This document shows positions 1 to 10,570 of a DNA stretch of 64,000 nt, in pieces. Within the stretch, counting starts at the first letter, position 1, and each line of letters starts with the position of its first letter. The position numbers and the translations under genes were made by a program. The notes under the pieces were generated by a model that did not search any database, had not been told where the DNA came from, and worked only from the letters and a program-made list of their open reading frames with translations. This DNA is from Candidatus Poribacteria bacterium (lineage in GTDB: Bacteria > Poribacteria > WGA-4E > WGA-3G), in contig JAJEDN010000056.1 of the NCBI GenBank assembly GCA_022821495.1, forward strand, positions 41,628 to 105,627, written 5' to 3'.

Positions 1-1
1 T

Positions 2-1042
2 GTTATACGATCAATGACTTCACCGCTGGGTGAACACAGTCTCGGTACCCAGTACCTTATGACAGGCTACAAACCCACGCCTGCGTTAGCGTATCCGACT
101 TTTGGGGCAACGGTTGCCCACATCAGGTCTCAAAATAGTAAAAACGCTTCAGAAAATGCGCTAACCGCTTTACCGCCAAACATCGCAGTCCCGAACTTCA
201 CGGGTGAAGTATCAGGTAACGGATATCTACCGAGTGCGACCCGTCCATTTGCTGTTGGCGGTGATCCGAAAAGACCTGACTTTAAGGTGCGCGACCTTGA
301 TTTCTATGAGGGAATTGATTTACAACGCGTTTCTCGGCGGAGGCAGTTCGTCAATGCGCTCAACGCATTCAGCCGCGCCAAAGACGCTGACACAACGACG
401 GTATCGGATCCTGAGTTAGAACGGGCCTACAACCTGATTACATCCACCGAAGCCAAAGCGGCGTTCACGCTTTCCGAGGAGCCGCAAGAGGTGCGCCAGC
501 GATATGGTACAGATGGCGTAAACGGGATTGGACAGAGCTGTTTATTGGCACGACGGCTTGTTGAGAGAGGTGTGCCATTTGTGACGGTCAACCATACGGG
601 TTGGGATACGCATAACGATATATTCCAGTTGAAAGAGCGATACCCTACGGACCGAAACGCGCATTTGCCGTCCCTTGATCGGGCATTGCACGCGCTGATT
701 CAGGACCTTTCCGAACGGAATATCTTGGATGAAACACTCCTGGTGGTCATGGGTGAGTTTGGACGTACACCCAAAATTAACTCGCAAGGCGGACGTGATC
801 ACTGGCCCAACGTGTTCAGCGTGATGTTGGCGGGGGGTGGTGTCCAAGGCGGACAGATCGTCGGCAGCAGCGATGCGCTCGGCGAATTTCCAAAGGAACG
901 TCCTGTAACGCCATCGGATCTATCAGCCACAATCTATACGCTCCTCGGCATTGACCCCAGCTTGGAACTACACACCAGCGACGGCCGCCCAGTCCGCGTT
1001 GCACCTGACGGTGCTAATGTCGTTTCAGAGTTGATCGCCTAA
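2..1042 (+). CDS. DUF1501 domain-containing protein, 5' truncated by window edge
   Basis: Reading frame is open to the window start (VIRSMTSPLGEHSLGTQYLMTGY); sulfatase-like C-terminus MGEFGRTPKINSQGGRDHWPNVFSVMLAGGGVQGG is typical of DUF1501. Confidence 0.85.
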   Translation, partial: VIRSMTSPLGEHSLGTQYLMTGYKPTPALAYPTFGATVAHIRSQNSKNASENALTALPPNIAVPNFTGEVSGNGYLPSATRPFAVGGDPKRPDFKVRDLDFYEGIDLQRVSRRRQFVNALNAFSRAKDADTTTVSDPELERAYNLITSTEAKAAFTLSEEPQEVRQRYGTDGVNGIGQSCLLARRLVERGVPFVTVNHTGWDTHNDIFQLKERYPTDRNAHLPSLDRALHALIQDLSERNILDETLLVVMGEFGRTPKINSQGGRDHWPNVFSVMLAGGGVQGGQIVGSSDALGEFPKERPVTPSDLSATIYTLLGIDPSLELHTSDGRPVRVAPDGANVVSELIA

Positions 1043-1060
1043 TCCAATTGTCTTATAAGC

Positions 1061-1357
1061 AGGACTTACGCATTTTGACTTAAAGTCCCCGTGATAAGGG
1101 GCGGTGAATGCCCATACGGGGAATGCCATACGGAGAACCTTCATACCGTTGATTCTGATTCTTTAGGGGGTTTAAAGGGAGAAATTCCCACTTGACTTAA
1201 AGTCCCCCTGATAAGGGGGATTTAGGGGGTTTAAAGGGTAGAAATTCCCACTTGACTTAAAGTCCCCCTGATAAGGGGGATTTAGTGGGTTTAAAGGGTA
1301 TAAATTCCCACTTTTGGCATCGAAATATCCAATATTTCCTTAATTTGCGTAAGTCCT
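1061..1357. repeat. MITE-like unit bounded by AGGACTTACGCA / TGCGTAAGTCCT and filled with three copies of the CCCCCTGATAAGGGGG repeat
   Basis: Perfect 12-bp terminal inverted repeats at 1061-1072 and 1346-1357; internal AAAGTCCCCCTGATAAGGGGGATTTAGGGGGTTT units. Confidence 0.75.
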
Positions 1358-1373
1358 AATAAGGAAGTTATCT

Positions 1374-2435
1374 GTGAAAAAATTAATCTGCGTCTTGTTA
1401 ATTGGGATTGTTTTGGTGGGTTGTGGTGAAGATGAGATGATTGAAGAACAACCTGAGATAACCCAAACCGAAGTCGTTGATGATACACCGCTTCGCGTCA
1501 TTACTTGGGAGAAAGATGGCGCATCGATGGTGTTGGTCGCTGCAGGTTCTTTTGAAATGGGTGACCCTTTCGATGAAGGAAAGCCGGATGAACTTCCTGT
1601 CCATCGAGTAGCGTTGGACGCTTTTTACATGGATCGGCACGAGGTGACAATCGGACAATATAAACAGTTTTTGAGAGAAACCGCCCACGGAACCTTACCC
1701 GACCAAACACCTAATTGGATAGCAGAAAAGGCGATTGTACTTGCACAAAAAGGTGTCCCGCAGGTGGTTGGTTTCACTACACCGACCGACAATCACCCAG
1801 TAGCAGGTGTCACTTTTAACGATGCCCAAGCCTATGCCGAGTGGGCAGGCAAACGGTTACCTACCGAAGCCGAATGGGAATACGCAGCACGAGGCGGGGT
1901 AATCGGGAAACGCTACGTCTGGGGAAACAAACCGCCCCAAAAAACAGACTGTAATTTTACCGGTTCCTTTGGCGGAGAACAGGCGGATGACGGTTATTTA
2001 TACACAGCACCTGTAGGAAGTTATGCCGCTAACGGCTATGGATTATATGATATGGCAGGGAACGTCTGGGAATGGTGTGCAGATTGGTATGGTGAAAACT
2101 ATTACGCAAGTTCTGCTCCGAAGAACCCAAAAGGATCAGAAACGGGAACGGAACGGGTGATAAGAGGCAGCGGGTGGTCGAGTTATCTTCAACACCTACG
2201 CCTGTCACGTCGTTTAAAACTTTCTCCGACAGCGACCGGATTTCCACAGGCGACTGAATATTCAGGTTTGAAGAAACCAGTCTTGGATAAGAACATCCCT
2301 ATAGACAAGCAAAAACCGAATCAGGAACAGAAACCACAAGCAGATCCAGCCGTGAAAAAACAGGTGCCCGACAATACCGTTTGGATCGGCTTTCGATGCG
2401 TGGCAGATCTGACAAGGGATAAAAAGTCCCCCTGA
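1374..2435 (+). CDS. Formylglycine-generating enzyme (SUMF1/FGE-sulfatase) family lipoprotein
   Basis: Lipobox-like signal MKKLICVLLIGIVLVGCG; motifs GSFEMGDPFDEGKPDELPVHRV, AYAEWAGKRLPTEAEWEYAARGG, GNVWEWCADWYG, RVIRGSGW. C-terminal KKSP* is encoded by the repeat. Confidence 0.88.
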   Translation: MKKLICVLLIGIVLVGCGEDEMIEEQPEITQTEVVDDTPLRVITWEKDGASMVLVAAGSFEMGDPFDEGKPDELPVHRVALDAFYMDRHEVTIGQYKQFLRETAHGTLPDQTPNWIAEKAIVLAQKGVPQVVGFTTPTDNHPVAGVTFNDAQAYAEWAGKRLPTEAEWEYAARGGVIGKRYVWGNKPPQKTDCNFTGSFGGEQADDGYLYTAPVGSYAANGYGLYDMAGNVWEWCADWYGENYYASSAPKNPKGSETGTERVIRGSGWSSYLQHLRLSRRLKLSPTATGFPQATEYSGLKKPVLDKNIPIDKQKPNQEQKPQADPAVKKQVPDNTVWIGFRCVADLTRDKKSP

Positions 2436-2718
2436 TAAGGGGTGTTTCTTCTGGGGTTTAGAAATCGAAATAACGAATGTTATTCAAAGTTCCTGATAAG
2501 GGGATTTAGGGGGTTTAGAAATCGAAATAACGCGTGTGATTCAAAGTCCACCTGATAAGGGGGATTTAGGGGGTTAAATAACCGGCTCTTGAAGTCCCCT
2601 GATAAGGGGGATTTAGGGGGTTAAATAACCGGCTCTTGAAGTCCCCTGATAAGGGGGATTTAGGGGGTTAAATAACCGGCTCTTGAAGTCCCCCTGATAA
2701 GGGGGATTTAGGGGGTTT
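2423..2718. repeat. Array of CCCCCTGATAAGGGGGATTTAGGGGG repeats, partly tandem (about 47-bp unit)
   Basis: Repeated unit CTGATAAGGGGGATTTAGGGGGTTAAATAACCGGCTCTTGAAGTCCC visible by eye. Confidence 0.9.
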
Positions 2719-2786
2719 CTTCTAACATGAAAGTCCTCATTTGGGCAACACCCTCTACAAATGAAATATCAGTAAAAATATAAATT

Positions 2787-4139
2787 ATGGAGAAATTAAT
2801 GAAACGCGTATCCATTGTAATTCTAACCTTCATTTTTCCATTTGTTTTCGTGTTGTCCTACGTGCATTCTGCACAAGATAAGATAGCCGAGCATTATTGG
2901 AATCAGTTCCGCGGTCCAAACGGAGACGGCAAAGCAACTGCGACTAACCTCCCAATCGAATTTAGCGAAACCGAAAACGTCCGTTGGAAAGTACCTATCC
3001 ACGATAAAGGCTATTCATCGCCAGTGGTTTGGGGCAATCAGATTTGGCTGACAACTGCCCGTGAAGATGGGAGAGAACTCTTCGCGATCTGTGTAGACTT
3101 AGAGAACGGCGACATTTTACAGGATATAAAAGTTTTCGATGTCGCTGAGCCACAACTCGAACACGGGGACCTCAACAGCCACGCTTCACCGACACCAATT
3201 GTAGAGGAAGGGCGCATCTATGTTCATTACGGCACTTACGGCACCGCCTGTCTGGACACGCAAACGGGTGATAAACTTTGGGAACGCCGAGACCTCAATT
3301 GTGATCATCGGGTGCGTCCCGCCTCTTCGCCGATTATTGATGAAGATACACTATTTCTCACCTTCGATGGCGTTGATGTGCAGTTTATCGCCGCGCTTGA
3401 TAAAAATACTGGCGATACCCTGTGGCTGCAGCACCGAAAAGTTGACTCCAATTTTGGAGATGTTCTCAAAGCCAAAGGCGTTACCGATATAGAAGGAACA
3501 AAAAAAGAAAAACCAAATGACAACAGGAAATCCTATGCGACGCCTACGATCATTACGTTCCAAGGAAAGAAACAGTTGGTGAGTCCGGCGGCGGAAGTCA
3601 CAATTTCCTACGACCCAAAAACAGGAGAGGAACTCTGGCGCGTCCGGCACGAGGGTTGGGGATGGAATGTTGCATGCCGTCCGATTTTCGCGCACAATCT
3701 CGTCTATTTTACAACGGGTGTGGAAAAATTGTTGTTGGCAGTTGATCCCTCTGGCACAGGTGATGTTACCAATTCGCACGTTGTTTGGCGCAATCGCAAG
3801 GGGGCCCCCGAAATACCGTCACCTCTGATTGTAGACGATCTGATGTTCATGGTAAACGAAGGCGGTGTCGTCGCTTGTTTAGAGGCGAAAAGCGGGAATC
3901 AGGTATGGAGAGGTCGGGTCGGCGGAAATCACTGGGCATCACCGCTATACGCAGGTGGGAACATCTATTTTTTCAGTATGGACGGGCGAGTGTCGGTTAT
4001 CTCTGCCGGACGAGAGTTCAAATTGCTCGCACGCAACGAGTTCGACACGGAATTCATTGCATCTGGCGCAGCTGCCGGAAATACCCTAATCCTCCGTTCA
4101 CGCACGCATCTCTACTGTATTGAGGATACTTCCTCTTGA
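2787..4139 (+). CDS. PQQ-binding-like beta-propeller repeat protein
   Basis: Signal peptide, WNQFRGPNGDGKATATNLPIEFSETENVRWKVPI, repeated PQQ-like blades (CLDTQTGDKLWERR, SYDPKTGEELWRVRHEG, CLEAKSGNQVWRGRVGG). Confidence 0.85.
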   Translation: MEKLMKRVSIVILTFIFPFVFVLSYVHSAQDKIAEHYWNQFRGPNGDGKATATNLPIEFSETENVRWKVPIHDKGYSSPVVWGNQIWLTTAREDGRELFAICVDLENGDILQDIKVFDVAEPQLEHGDLNSHASPTPIVEEGRIYVHYGTYGTACLDTQTGDKLWERRDLNCDHRVRPASSPIIDEDTLFLTFDGVDVQFIAALDKNTGDTLWLQHRKVDSNFGDVLKAKGVTDIEGTKKEKPNDNRKSYATPTIITFQGKKQLVSPAAEVTISYDPKTGEELWRVRHEGWGWNVACRPIFAHNLVYFTTGVEKLLLAVDPSGTGDVTNSHVVWRNRKGAPEIPSPLIVDDLMFMVNEGGVVACLEAKSGNQVWRGRVGGNHWASPLYAGGNIYFFSMDGRVSVISAGREFKLLARNEFDTEFIASGAAAGNTLILRSRTHLYCIEDTSS

Positions 4140-4364
4140 AGTCCCCTGATAAGGGGATTTAGGGGGTTAAATAACTTTCTCTTGAAGTCCCCCTGATAAG
4201 GGGGATTTAGGGGGTTAAATAACTTTCTCTTGAAGTCCCCCTGATAAGGGGGATTTAGGGGGTTAAATAACTTCCTCTTGAAGTCCCCTGATAAGGGGGG
4301 TTTAGGGGGTTAAATAACTTTCTCTTGAAGTCCCCCTGATAAGGGGGATTTAGGGGGTTAAATA
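4135..4364. repeat. Tandem array of five about 47-bp CCCCCTGATAAGGGGG units
   Basis: Unit CTTGAAGTCCCCCTGATAAGGGGGATTTAGGGGGTTAAATAACTTTCT repeated with few changes. Confidence 0.92.
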
Positions 4365-4392
4365 AAAAAATAAGTTAGACAAGGACGAAAAA

Positions 4393-6600
4393 ATGAAAGC
4401 GATCCAGTTAACGCTCATAATATCAACAATATTAGCCGTGTCAATTTTGTGTGGTCCGATCCATCAAAACACTTCCGTAGCAAATGACGAGCCATCTGGT
4501 TTAGCAACATCCGATCCCATTGATTTTGAGAATGATTTGATACCGATATTCACAAAGTTTGGATGTAATGCCGGAGCATGTCATGGCGCAGCCGCTGGTA
4601 GAGGTGAGTTTAATCTGTCGCTCTTCGGTGGGAATCCACAAGCGGACTATAAAGCGATTGTCCGGCAGTTCGCAGGTCGGCGCGTCAACTTGATACGTCC
4701 CGAAGAAAGCCTAATTATTCTAAAACCGACAGCACAAACCAAACATGGTGGCGGACAAGTCTTGGACGAAGATGGAGAAGGCGCGAAATTACTCCACAAC
4801 TGGATCCGGCAAGGGGCAACTTACGAAACGCTACGCCACTTGGCGCGTGTTGAAATATCCCCGCAAAAACATGTGATCTCGAACCTTGAGAACCTCATTC
4901 AGCTGCACGCAACTGCCCACTTTTCGGACGGAACCACAGAAGATGTAACGCGATGGACTGTCTTTACACCGGAGGACGTTTCAGCGATTGAAATCGACGC
5001 AGCCACTGCCATCGCCAACGTACGTCGCCGCGGTCGGCATATTATCCTTGCCCGTTATCTCACAGAGGTTGTCCCGATTGAGTTTATTACGCCTTTGAAC
5101 GAGGTTCCAATAAGTGATCAAACACATACATCTTTAGAATCGGCGGGGACAAGCATTGACGGCGAAATTCTCAAATTGCTCTCAACGCTGCGGTTACCTG
5201 TATCCCCAGCTGCCAATGATGCCCCCTTCTTGCGTAGGGTGACGCTTGATCTCACTGGACGGCTTCCTGCGCCAGATGCAGTAACCGCATTTCTCACAGA
5301 TTCGGATGCCCATAAACGGGAAACATTGGTAGACGCACTGCTTGACTCCGATGAATTTAACGAATACTGGACACTCCAGCTGGCGAAGCTGCTCCGAATT
5401 CATCCAAAAGGCGGGAACATGCAAGGCGCGTTCGCCTATCACCAGTGGCTCGCACAGCAGATTCGAGAGGGGGTCGGATATGATCAGATTGCACGCTCGG
5501 TTATCCTTGCAATAGGTGACTCCCATGAAGTGGGTCCGGCAAATTTTTACCGCACTGTTAATAGCACGGGTGAACAAGCCGAATTCATGAGTGAACTCTT
5601 TATGGGGACTCGGCTCCGATGCGCGAATTGCCATAACCATCCGCTTGACAAATGGACGCAAGACGACTACCACGGATTGGCGGCGATCTTCGCCAAAATA
5701 GAAGCAAATGGGCAAGTTATCAAGGTAAAACCATCTGGTGAGGTTATCCATCCTGTAACCCGAGAAAAAGCAGTCCCACGAATTCCCGGCGATCGGTTTC
5801 TGCCTACCGATGTTACGGATGGTCGTCTCGAATTAGTGGATTGGCTAACAGGAATGGACAACCCGTATTTCGCTAAGGCTATCGTCAATCGGTTGTGGAA
5901 GGCGATGATGGGACGCGGCTTAGTCGAACCTGTTGACGATTTCCGATCTACAAATCCAGCCACGCATCCTGAATTGCTAACAGCATTGGCTGACGATTTT
6001 GTGGCACACGACTACGACCTACGACGAACGCTCAAGCGTATCGCGCTGAGTGAGGCTTACGCGCGCAGTACAAATACGCTTCCGCAAAACGCGACGGATG
6101 ATCGTTTCTATTCGCATGCGCTACAAAAGCCGCTTGAACCAGAGGTATTGGCGGATGCAATCTCAGATGTCCTCGATGTGCCTGACACCTACGGTAGTGA
6201 ACCCGAAGGCACCCGTGCTGTCTCTCTGTTTGATCCCAACACCGAATCCGACACACTTGATGTTTTAGGACGGTGTGGACGCGAGTCGTCATGCGAGACC
6301 CCTGCCGGAGCGACAGATGGGCTTCAGCGTAAACTCCACCTCTTCAACGGTGATCTTCTCAATGCCCGCATCGGTGTTCCTGGTAGTCGGCTTGATAGGT
6401 TAGTCTCCATGGGAAAATCACCCATGGAGATTGTTAAGGAATTCTACCTTGCAGCCCTAAGCCGACATCCAACGGATACGGAGCAACAGTTTTGGGCACA
6501 ACACATTGACGTTAATGCCCCTGCTAACTCCCAACGCGCGATCCTTGAGGACATAGTGTGGAGTCTGCTAACTTGCAATGAATTTGTAACGAACCATTAG
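4393..6600 (+). CDS. DUF1549/DUF1553 domain-containing protein with N-terminal cytochrome c-like CxxCH
   Basis: FTKFGCNAGACHGAAAGRGEFNLSLFGG; RRVTLDLTGRLPAPDAVTAFL; RCANCHNHPLDKWTQDDYHGLAAIFA; AIVNRLWKAMMGRGLVEPVDDFRSTNPATHPELL. Confidence 0.88.
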   Translation: MKAIQLTLIISTILAVSILCGPIHQNTSVANDEPSGLATSDPIDFENDLIPIFTKFGCNAGACHGAAAGRGEFNLSLFGGNPQADYKAIVRQFAGRRVNLIRPEESLIILKPTAQTKHGGGQVLDEDGEGAKLLHNWIRQGATYETLRHLARVEISPQKHVISNLENLIQLHATAHFSDGTTEDVTRWTVFTPEDVSAIEIDAATAIANVRRRGRHIILARYLTEVVPIEFITPLNEVPISDQTHTSLESAGTSIDGEILKLLSTLRLPVSPAANDAPFLRRVTLDLTGRLPAPDAVTAFLTDSDAHKRETLVDALLDSDEFNEYWTLQLAKLLRIHPKGGNMQGAFAYHQWLAQQIREGVGYDQIARSVILAIGDSHEVGPANFYRTVNSTGEQAEFMSELFMGTRLRCANCHNHPLDKWTQDDYHGLAAIFAKIEANGQVIKVKPSGEVIHPVTREKAVPRIPGDRFLPTDVTDGRLELVDWLTGMDNPYFAKAIVNRLWKAMMGRGLVEPVDDFRSTNPATHPELLTALADDFVAHDYDLRRTLKRIALSEAYARSTNTLPQNATDDRFYSHALQKPLEPEVLADAISDVLDVPDTYGSEPEGTRAVSLFDPNTESDTLDVLGRCGRESSCETPAGATDGLQRKLHLFNGDLLNARIGVPGSRLDRLVSMGKSPMEIVKEFYLAALSRHPTDTEQQFWAQHIDVNAPANSQRAILEDIVWSLLTCNEFVTNH

Positions 6601-6613
6601 CTCATAATATTAT

Positions 6614-6825
6614 TCAAAGTCCCCCTGATAAGCGGGATTTAGGGGGTTCCTCAAAATAAAGTCCGCTGATAAAGAGGATTCAGGCAGTTTCTTCCAAGTA
6701 AAGCCCCCCTGATAAGGGGCGGTGAATGCCCATACGGGGAATGCCATACGGAAACCTTCATACCCGGTGAATGCCCATAAGGCATTCATACCGTTGATTC
6801 TGATTCTGATTCTTTAGGGGCTTTC
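6614..6825. repeat. Degenerate and expanded copies of the CCCCCTGATAAGGGGG repeat, including the GGTGAATGCCCATAAGGCATTCATACCG module
   Basis: Direct reading of the intergenic region. Confidence 0.8.
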
Positions 6826-6868
6826 TTCCGAGATAGAAATCCTTTCGGAACGCACACGGAGTTAATCG

Positions 6869-8221
6869 ATGCGACATGAACGGCACCGAAATGTAACATC
6901 ATTTACCTTTACTTTCATATTTATCCTGATGTTTGCCGCGTCTGCTATCTCGGCAGATACCCAAACTGAAATCAATTTCGAGACACAGGTTTTACCAATC
7001 CTCCAAAATCGTTGTTTCAGTTGTCATAGCACACCAAAGGCAGACCCCAGCGGTGCCATCGCGAAACCGAAGGGCGGTGTCCAACTCGACAGCGTGAAAA
7101 GCATTGCGGAAAGCCTGTACGGCGAAGTTATTATCGCTGGCGAACCCGAAGATTCGCTGCTCTATCAGCGTATCACCTTACCCGAAGGCGAAACCGGCAT
7201 CATGCCACCGCCGGAAGCTGGGGATCCATTGACAAAACAGGAAACCGATCTTATCCGAAAGTGGATTGAGCAGGGGACAGACTATGGAGAATGGGCAGGA
7301 AATCAATCGAGATCCAAGCCATTGATGACCGACACGCATCCGCACCAACCTACCGTGATGCCACCAATTACCGCGCTCGCGTTTTCTCACGATGGAAAAT
7401 CAGTTGTAGCGTGTTCGCAAGCGGGCTTGCACATTTACGACTGGCCAACGCTCAATTTACAAAGGACTATTGCCGTCCAAGCCCGAAACATTCATGATCT
7501 TGCGTTTTCACCTGATGGGGATCGGTTGGCTGTTGGGGGCGGGAATCCTGCAACCACAGGCATTATAGAGATTTTTTCGTGGCCCGAGGGAAAATCACTC
7601 CGCGTTCTTAGCGAGCATCGCGATTCAGTCATGGCTGTCGCGTGGCGGGATGCATCTTCGCTCGCATCGGCAAGTTTAGACCGGGACGTTATTCTTTGGG
7701 ACCTACGCACTGGAACGCCAACGCAACGTTTTAAAGGTCATTCACGCGGGGTGTCATCGCTCTGTTTTCTGAATGATAAAGAGACACTCGTCAGTACAGG
7801 GGTAGATCAGAGTGTCCGCGTCTGGAACTTGGTAACGGGTGAACTCATCCGAAGTTTGAACAACCACACGCTGCCCGCACACGACCTCGCACTGCGTCCT
7901 AATGAGACGGGGCTTCCCATGGTTGCTTCTGTGAGCGATGACCGTACCGTTCGACTCTGGCAGCCAACTATTGGACGAATGGTTAAGTTCGCACGACTCA
8001 AGGAAGCACCGCTAAATGTGGCATGGCTAAACGGCGGCTCAAGAATTGTCACCGCGTGTACCGATGGTGCTGTCCGTTTGGTGGATCCAGATTCAGTGGA
8101 AGTTACGGGTGAGATTCAAGTGCTAAACGGTTGGGCTTATTCGCTGGCTGTGCATCCAACGGATGGAAGTGTTGTTGTTGGCGGACCAAATGCACAAGTC
8201 CGAAGGATTGTACCCGAGTAA
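6869..8221 (+). CDS. Planctomycete-type cytochrome c domain plus WD40 repeat protein
   Basis: FETQVLPILQNRCFSCHSTPKADPSGAIAKPKGGVQLDS followed by WD40 blades (HRDSVMAVAWRDASSLASASLDRDVILWDLRTG etc.). Confidence 0.85.
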   Translation: MRHERHRNVTSFTFTFIFILMFAASAISADTQTEINFETQVLPILQNRCFSCHSTPKADPSGAIAKPKGGVQLDSVKSIAESLYGEVIIAGEPEDSLLYQRITLPEGETGIMPPPEAGDPLTKQETDLIRKWIEQGTDYGEWAGNQSRSKPLMTDTHPHQPTVMPPITALAFSHDGKSVVACSQAGLHIYDWPTLNLQRTIAVQARNIHDLAFSPDGDRLAVGGGNPATTGIIEIFSWPEGKSLRVLSEHRDSVMAVAWRDASSLASASLDRDVILWDLRTGTPTQRFKGHSRGVSSLCFLNDKETLVSTGVDQSVRVWNLVTGELIRSLNNHTLPAHDLALRPNETGLPMVASVSDDRTVRLWQPTIGRMVKFARLKEAPLNVAWLNGGSRIVTACTDGAVRLVDPDSVEVTGEIQVLNGWAYSLAVHPTDGSVVVGGPNAQVRRIVPE

Positions 8222-8232
8222 CCGAAACCTCT

Positions 8233-8266
8233 TAAAGTCCCCCTGATAAGGGGGATTTAGGGGGTT
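8233..8266. repeat. Single CCCCCTGATAAGGGGGATTTAGGGGG repeat
   Basis: AAAGTCCCCCTGATAAGGGGGATTTAGGGGGTTT. Confidence 0.85.
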
Positions 8267-8457
8267 TATAGTAGATTTTAGGATTACTTATACACGTGTT
8301 CCTGACCAGAGACCCGTTCGTAGTAGGGCAATTCATTGCCCGTCTCTTCAAAATATGTGCAAATAATTACCGGAATTACTATAAAATACAGGAATCACCG
8401 CTTTTGAGACTGATTCATCAATGTTTGCTCAATTTGCGTAAGTCCTAACCAACCTGT

Positions 8458-9492
8458 TTACGCCATTTCAACAAGGGTGCCTAACCCTTTCACTTCCGCT
8501 GCTGCGAGTACCGCTGCACCGGCAACCGCATCTTGCACCGCCACGCCTACCGACTTAAAAAACGTGATTTCGTCATCTGATTGCCGTCCCTGTTTTTCAC
8601 CATTGACGATTTCACCGATTTCAGCATCAATCTCAGCGTTCGGAATAATCAGATCCCCTGCCTCTTCTAAGCACGCTTCCCGCGAATCCACTACGATTCG
8701 GTGTGAACGTCTGATTGTCGTCGTATCGACTTCCCGTTTTTCGGGTACAAACGTGCCAACGGCTGTAATGTGCGTGCCGGGTTGGAAGGCGTTTCCGTCA
8801 AAAAGAGGCGTTGCCGATGTGGTTGCACATAGCACAATATCAGCGTCCGCCACCACCGCTTGTGGTGTAGATACAAGATTGACCGCCGGGGCATTCCTCC
8901 ACTCCGAAATCTCAGCAGCGAGTTGTTCTGCCGAGGCTTGCGTCCGACTGATGAGATTGACTCGCGTTATTTCCCTAACCGCCATCACCGCCTGCAACTG
9001 TGCCCTCGCTTGTACACCTGCGCCGAAGAGTCCAACGGTTTTTGCGTCCTTGCGGGCAAGAAGATCTGCTGCTAAACCCCCACCAGCACCGGTTCGGATG
9101 GCAGTAAGACTCGCACCATCCATAAACGCTTTTGGAGCTCCTGTCGCTGGATCGAGGACTAAGACTGTGGCAGTAATACGAGGTAAATTGAGGTTCGGAT
9201 TATCGTCATAGACAGAGACAACTTTGATGCCAAATTGTGCCTGTGTAGGCACAATTTGTCTTTGCTTTACATTTTCACTTCGTTCAGGGAGATAGGCAGG
9301 CATCACGAGTGTAACACCTTTGTCAGTGGAGATGTGTTGTCGTGGTGGCGCGACCGCTATACCTGCTGAGAGTTGACCGTAGGCGTGACGCATCGCATCA
9401 ATCGCTGTGGGCATCGGTAAGGCTGCTCGGACATCTGCCGCCGAGAGAATTCTGATGGACATGTAATCACTCCACGTGAACCACGACTTCAC
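8458..9492 (-). CDS. Ornithine cyclodeaminase / mu-crystallin family protein (candidate delta1-pyrroline-2-carboxylate reductase)
   Basis: [79 protein letters not shown]. Confidence 0.85.
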   Translation of the reverse strand: MKSWFTWSDYMSIRILSAADVRAALPMPTAIDAMRHAYGQLSAGIAVAPPRQHISTDKGVTLVMPAYLPERSENVKQRQIVPTQAQFGIKVVSVYDDNPNLNLPRITATVLVLDPATGAPKAFMDGASLTAIRTGAGGGLAADLLARKDAKTVGLFGAGVQARAQLQAVMAVREITRVNLISRTQASAEQLAAEISEWRNAPAVNLVSTPQAVVADADIVLCATTSATPLFDGNAFQPGTHITAVGTFVPEKREVDTTTIRRSHRIVVDSREACLEEAGDLIIPNAEIDAEIGEIVNGEKQGRQSDDEITFFKSVGVAVQDAVAGAAVLAAAEVKGLGTLVEMA

Positions 9493-10570
9493 CTAACACG
9501 TCCATATCTGGGACGATTCCCAAGCCCGGTTGCGTTGCGGCTGTCATTCTACCATTAATTCGTTGCGGGGCACCTTCCGCCGTGCTGACGGTGACATAAC
9601 TGTTAAAATCTGTTGCGGTGAAAAGGAATTCTGTCGGTGTACTGTGGGCAAGATGCGCAATCGCAGCAGTTGTGATGTCGCCACCCCAACTGTCTTCAAT
9701 CGTCATCGCAACGCCGAGTTCAACGCATAGGTCTCTGGCGAGCTTGGCTTTCGTCAATCCACCGAATTTGCTGATCTTAATGTTGACGACATCCATCGCC
9801 TGATCGGCATGACCGCGTAACAAGGCATGAATGCTGTCCACCGTTTCGTCGAGAACAAACGGATGATCCGTCCGCTGACGAATAGCGAGACATTCTTCAT
9901 AAGAGAGGCAGGGTTGCTCAATGTAGACATCCACATCGCGCACACCACGGACAACACGGACGGCTTGGTGCATCAACCAACCCGTATTCGCATCCGCGAT
10001 CAGCACATCATCGGGTTCCATTAATTCGGCAACCGCATGGATACGTTCAATATCGGTGTTCGGATCACCACCGACTTTCAACTGGAATTTGCGGTATCCT
10101 TCTGCCCGATAGGTAGCAACCTTCGCTGCCATTTCGTCAGGAGATTGTTGGGAGATCGCACGGTAGAGCATGAAATCCTCTCCATACCTACCACCGAGCA
10201 GTGTGCAGACGGATTGATTTGAAACTTTGCCGAGAATATCCCAACACGCGATGTCGATTGCCGATTTCACATACGGATGTCCTTTGAGCGCGACATCCAT
10301 GCGTTGGTTGAGCGGAAGCAGTTGCGTCGGATCTTCGCCAATGAGATGCAGCGCGAGTTCAGCAATGCCGGTACGGGTACCCGTCGCATAAGCAGGGAGA
10401 TAGAACGGTCCCAGCGGGCAGACCTCACCGTAACCTGTAATACCTTCATCCGTTTCAACGGAGACGATGGTGCTGTCAAAGACGGATACAGATTTTCCAC
10501 CCGACCAGTTGTAGCTGCCTTCGTGGAGCGGAAGATCGACTTGATAAGCTTTAATACATTGAATTTTCAC
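9467..10570 (-). CDS. Mandelate racemase/muconate lactonizing enzyme family (enolase superfamily), candidate cis-3-hydroxy-L-proline dehydratase
   Basis: [116 protein letters not shown]. Confidence 0.82.
   Translation of the reverse strand: MKIQCIKAYQVDLPLHEGSYNWSGGKSVSVFDSTIVSVETDEGITGYGEVCPLGPFYLPAYATGTRTGIAELALHLIGEDPTQLLPLNQRMDVALKGHPYVKSAIDIACWDILGKVSNQSVCTLLGGRYGEDFMLYRAISQQSPDEMAAKVATYRAEGYRKFQLKVGGDPNTDIERIHAVAELMEPDDVLIADANTGWLMHQAVRVVRGVRDVDVYIEQPCLSYEECLAIRQRTDHPFVLDETVDSIHALLRGHADQAMDVVNIKISKFGGLTKAKLARDLCVELGVAMTIEDSWGGDITTAAIAHLAHSTPTEFLFTATDFNSYVTVSTAEGAPQRINGRMTAATQPGLGIVPDMDVLGEVVVHVE

Noticed and set aside
4135-4364. CRISPR array
   Set aside because: Units are regular (about 47 bp) but the supposed spacers are also near-identical, and there are no cas genes; it is a tandem repeat.
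6409-6434. Inverted repeat TCTCCATGGG...CCCATGGAGA in the DUF1553 gene
   Set aside because: It encodes a segment (SMGKSPMEIV) that fits the normal family motif, so it is likely a chance palindrome rather than an insertion.
8477-9211. Plus-strand 244-aa ORF
   Set aside because: Antisense to the well-supported ornithine cyclodeaminase-family gene; low-complexity composition.
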